From contig CP001769.1 in assembly GCA_000024525.1 (NCBI GenBank), forward strand, positions 5,923,001 to 5,987,000: a stretch of 64,000 nucleotides of DNA. Reading direction: 5' to 3'. The position numbers were made by a program, and so were the translations under genes. How positions within the stretch are numbered: position 1 is the stretch's first letter; every line of letters starts with the position of its first letter. Shown one piece after another: positions 63,343 through 64,000 of the stretch. Below the pieces are notes generated by a model. That model was given only the letters and a program-made list of their open reading frames with translations, did no database searches and was not told the origin of the DNA. Origin of the DNA: Spirosoma linguale DSM 74. GTDB taxonomy: Bacteria > Bacteroidota > Bacteroidia > Cytophagales > Spirosomataceae.

Positions 63343-63585
63343 AACAGAGCTACGGATTGAAATCGTCCAATAATCAATTTATCGATGAAGTAGCTGCCCT
63401 GATTTTAGGCCAACTACCAAGTGAAAGTAAAAGTAAGGCAAAACAAGTCAGCTTTCAAAAAAACGATTTTTTGAGTTTATTTGTTGACCGAATGAAACCG
63501 ACAGCGTGTTTGGCAAACTGTTTGCTATAGTTGCTGATTATAAGGCTTAGTATTTTAAAACCAAACCATAATTCCGTCTAGTCCA

Positions 63586-64000
63586 ATGAAAAAGATTTTT
63601 TCACTTTTCGTAGCTTTGTTTGTGTTTGTCGCAGTTGGCTACGCCCAGAAAGGAGTCCTGAAATTTACGAAGGAAACGCATGATTTCGGTAAAGTGGAGC
63701 AAGGCAAGCCTGTTACGCACGTGTTCGAATTCAAGAATACAGGCACCGATCCAGTCGTTATCAACGATGCTCAGGCTTCCTGCGGTTGCACGAAACCAAG
63801 TTTCTCACGTGAGCCAATCATGCCGGGCAAGACGGGATCTATCTCAGCAACGTATAACGCTGCCGCTGCGGGCCCATTCAACAAATCGGTAACCGTAACC
63901 AGCAACGCCGAATCCGGCCAGTCGGTTCTGTATCTGAAAGGTGAAGTGGTATCGGCAGCAGCCGTTGAAACAGCAGCTACTCCTGCTCCGGCCCCTGCCG
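63586..64000 (+). CDS. Exported DUF1573-domain protein, 5' part (3' end outside window)
   Basis: The frame is open to the right edge (138 codons). It starts with a signal peptide (KKIFSLFVALFVFVAVGYAQ) and has one DUF1573 domain: HDFGKVEQGKPVTHVFEFKN, ASCGCTKPSFSREPIMPG and SVLYLKGEV. A Pro/Ala tail begins at the edge. DUF1573 is an Ig-like domain frequent in Bacteroidota periplasmic and surface proteins; its role is unknown. It is divergent from the E1 gene, with 243 bases between starts in which I see no clear promoter. Confidence 0.88.
   Translation, partial: MKKIFSLFVALFVFVAVGYAQKGVLKFTKETHDFGKVEQGKPVTHVFEFKNTGTDPVVINDAQASCGCTKPSFSREPIMPGKTGSISATYNAAAAGPFNKSVTVTSNAESGQSVLYLKGEVVSAAAVETAATPAPAPA

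Noticed and set aside
63333..63530. 65-codon open frame overlapping the E1 start
   Set aside because: It overlaps the first codons of E1 and has no family character; the region is more likely the promoter of the divergent genes.

Overview
The window looks like chromosomal DNA of a gliding member of the Bacteroidota, most likely order Cytophagales and close to Spirosoma. This is an inference from gene content: GldD and GldG, a DUF2480 protein next to dnaN, an ABC permease fused to an M1 peptidase, an LptD/amidase/MCE envelope cluster and a TIGR00266 protein. The few promoter matches found resemble the Bacteroidota -7 element TAnnTTTG. Most of the window is GC-moderate to GC-rich housekeeping and envelope DNA. 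I see no rRNA, tRNA, CRISPR array or recognisable transposase.

Layout. 1-2.75 kb is AT-richer: the 3' part of a Ski2-like helicase, a SLATT-like two-helix membrane protein and a tiny Pro/Arg-rich ORF. This resembles the edge of a defence island. 3-9.7 kb holds an M28 peptidase, a polytopic membrane protein, a LytS-type kinase, a Tat-exported TIM-barrel protein and a LysR regulator. 9.7-11.2 kb pairs a DsrE-like protein with a TsdA-like dihaem cytochrome. 11.2-16.3 kb is an ABC ATPase and permease/M1 protein, interrupted by a four-helix-bundle gene bracketed by inverted repeats. 16.5-25 kb has an M48 lipoprotein, a large secreted multidomain protein, DUF2480, dnaN and an MFS pump. 25-33 kb has a serine hydrolase, YceI, b561-like and Rieske genes, an ECF sigma factor with a membrane-anchored barrel protein, a COG4315-type lipoprotein and an App1 protein. 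33-42 kb has ridA, gltX, a TIGR00266 protein, gldD, a cytochrome c, an AraC regulator, a SnoaL-like protein and an acyl-CoA carboxylase. 42-54 kb has a BNR-repeat protein, MCE/amidase/LptD, gldG and a small overlapping gene pair. 54-63.3 kb is a partial complex I operon (nuoI, nuoJ, nuoK, a 2-oxoglutarate oxygenase, nuoL, nuoM) behind a fused alpha-keto acid dehydrogenase E1. The window ends inside a DUF1573 gene.

The most striking feature outside genes is a set of long, near-perfect inverted repeats. They fill many intergenic gaps and in several cases run into stop codons or to within a few bases of the next start codon. Most are unrelated in sequence, but two purine-rich families recur. One of these families brackets the four-helix-bundle gene and is also found as a gene-less hairpin after dnaN, as expected for a mobile element and its non-autonomous derivative. 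Other points of interest are a NuoI subunit with a long eight-repeat C-terminal tail, and an oxygenase translationally coupled to nuoK.
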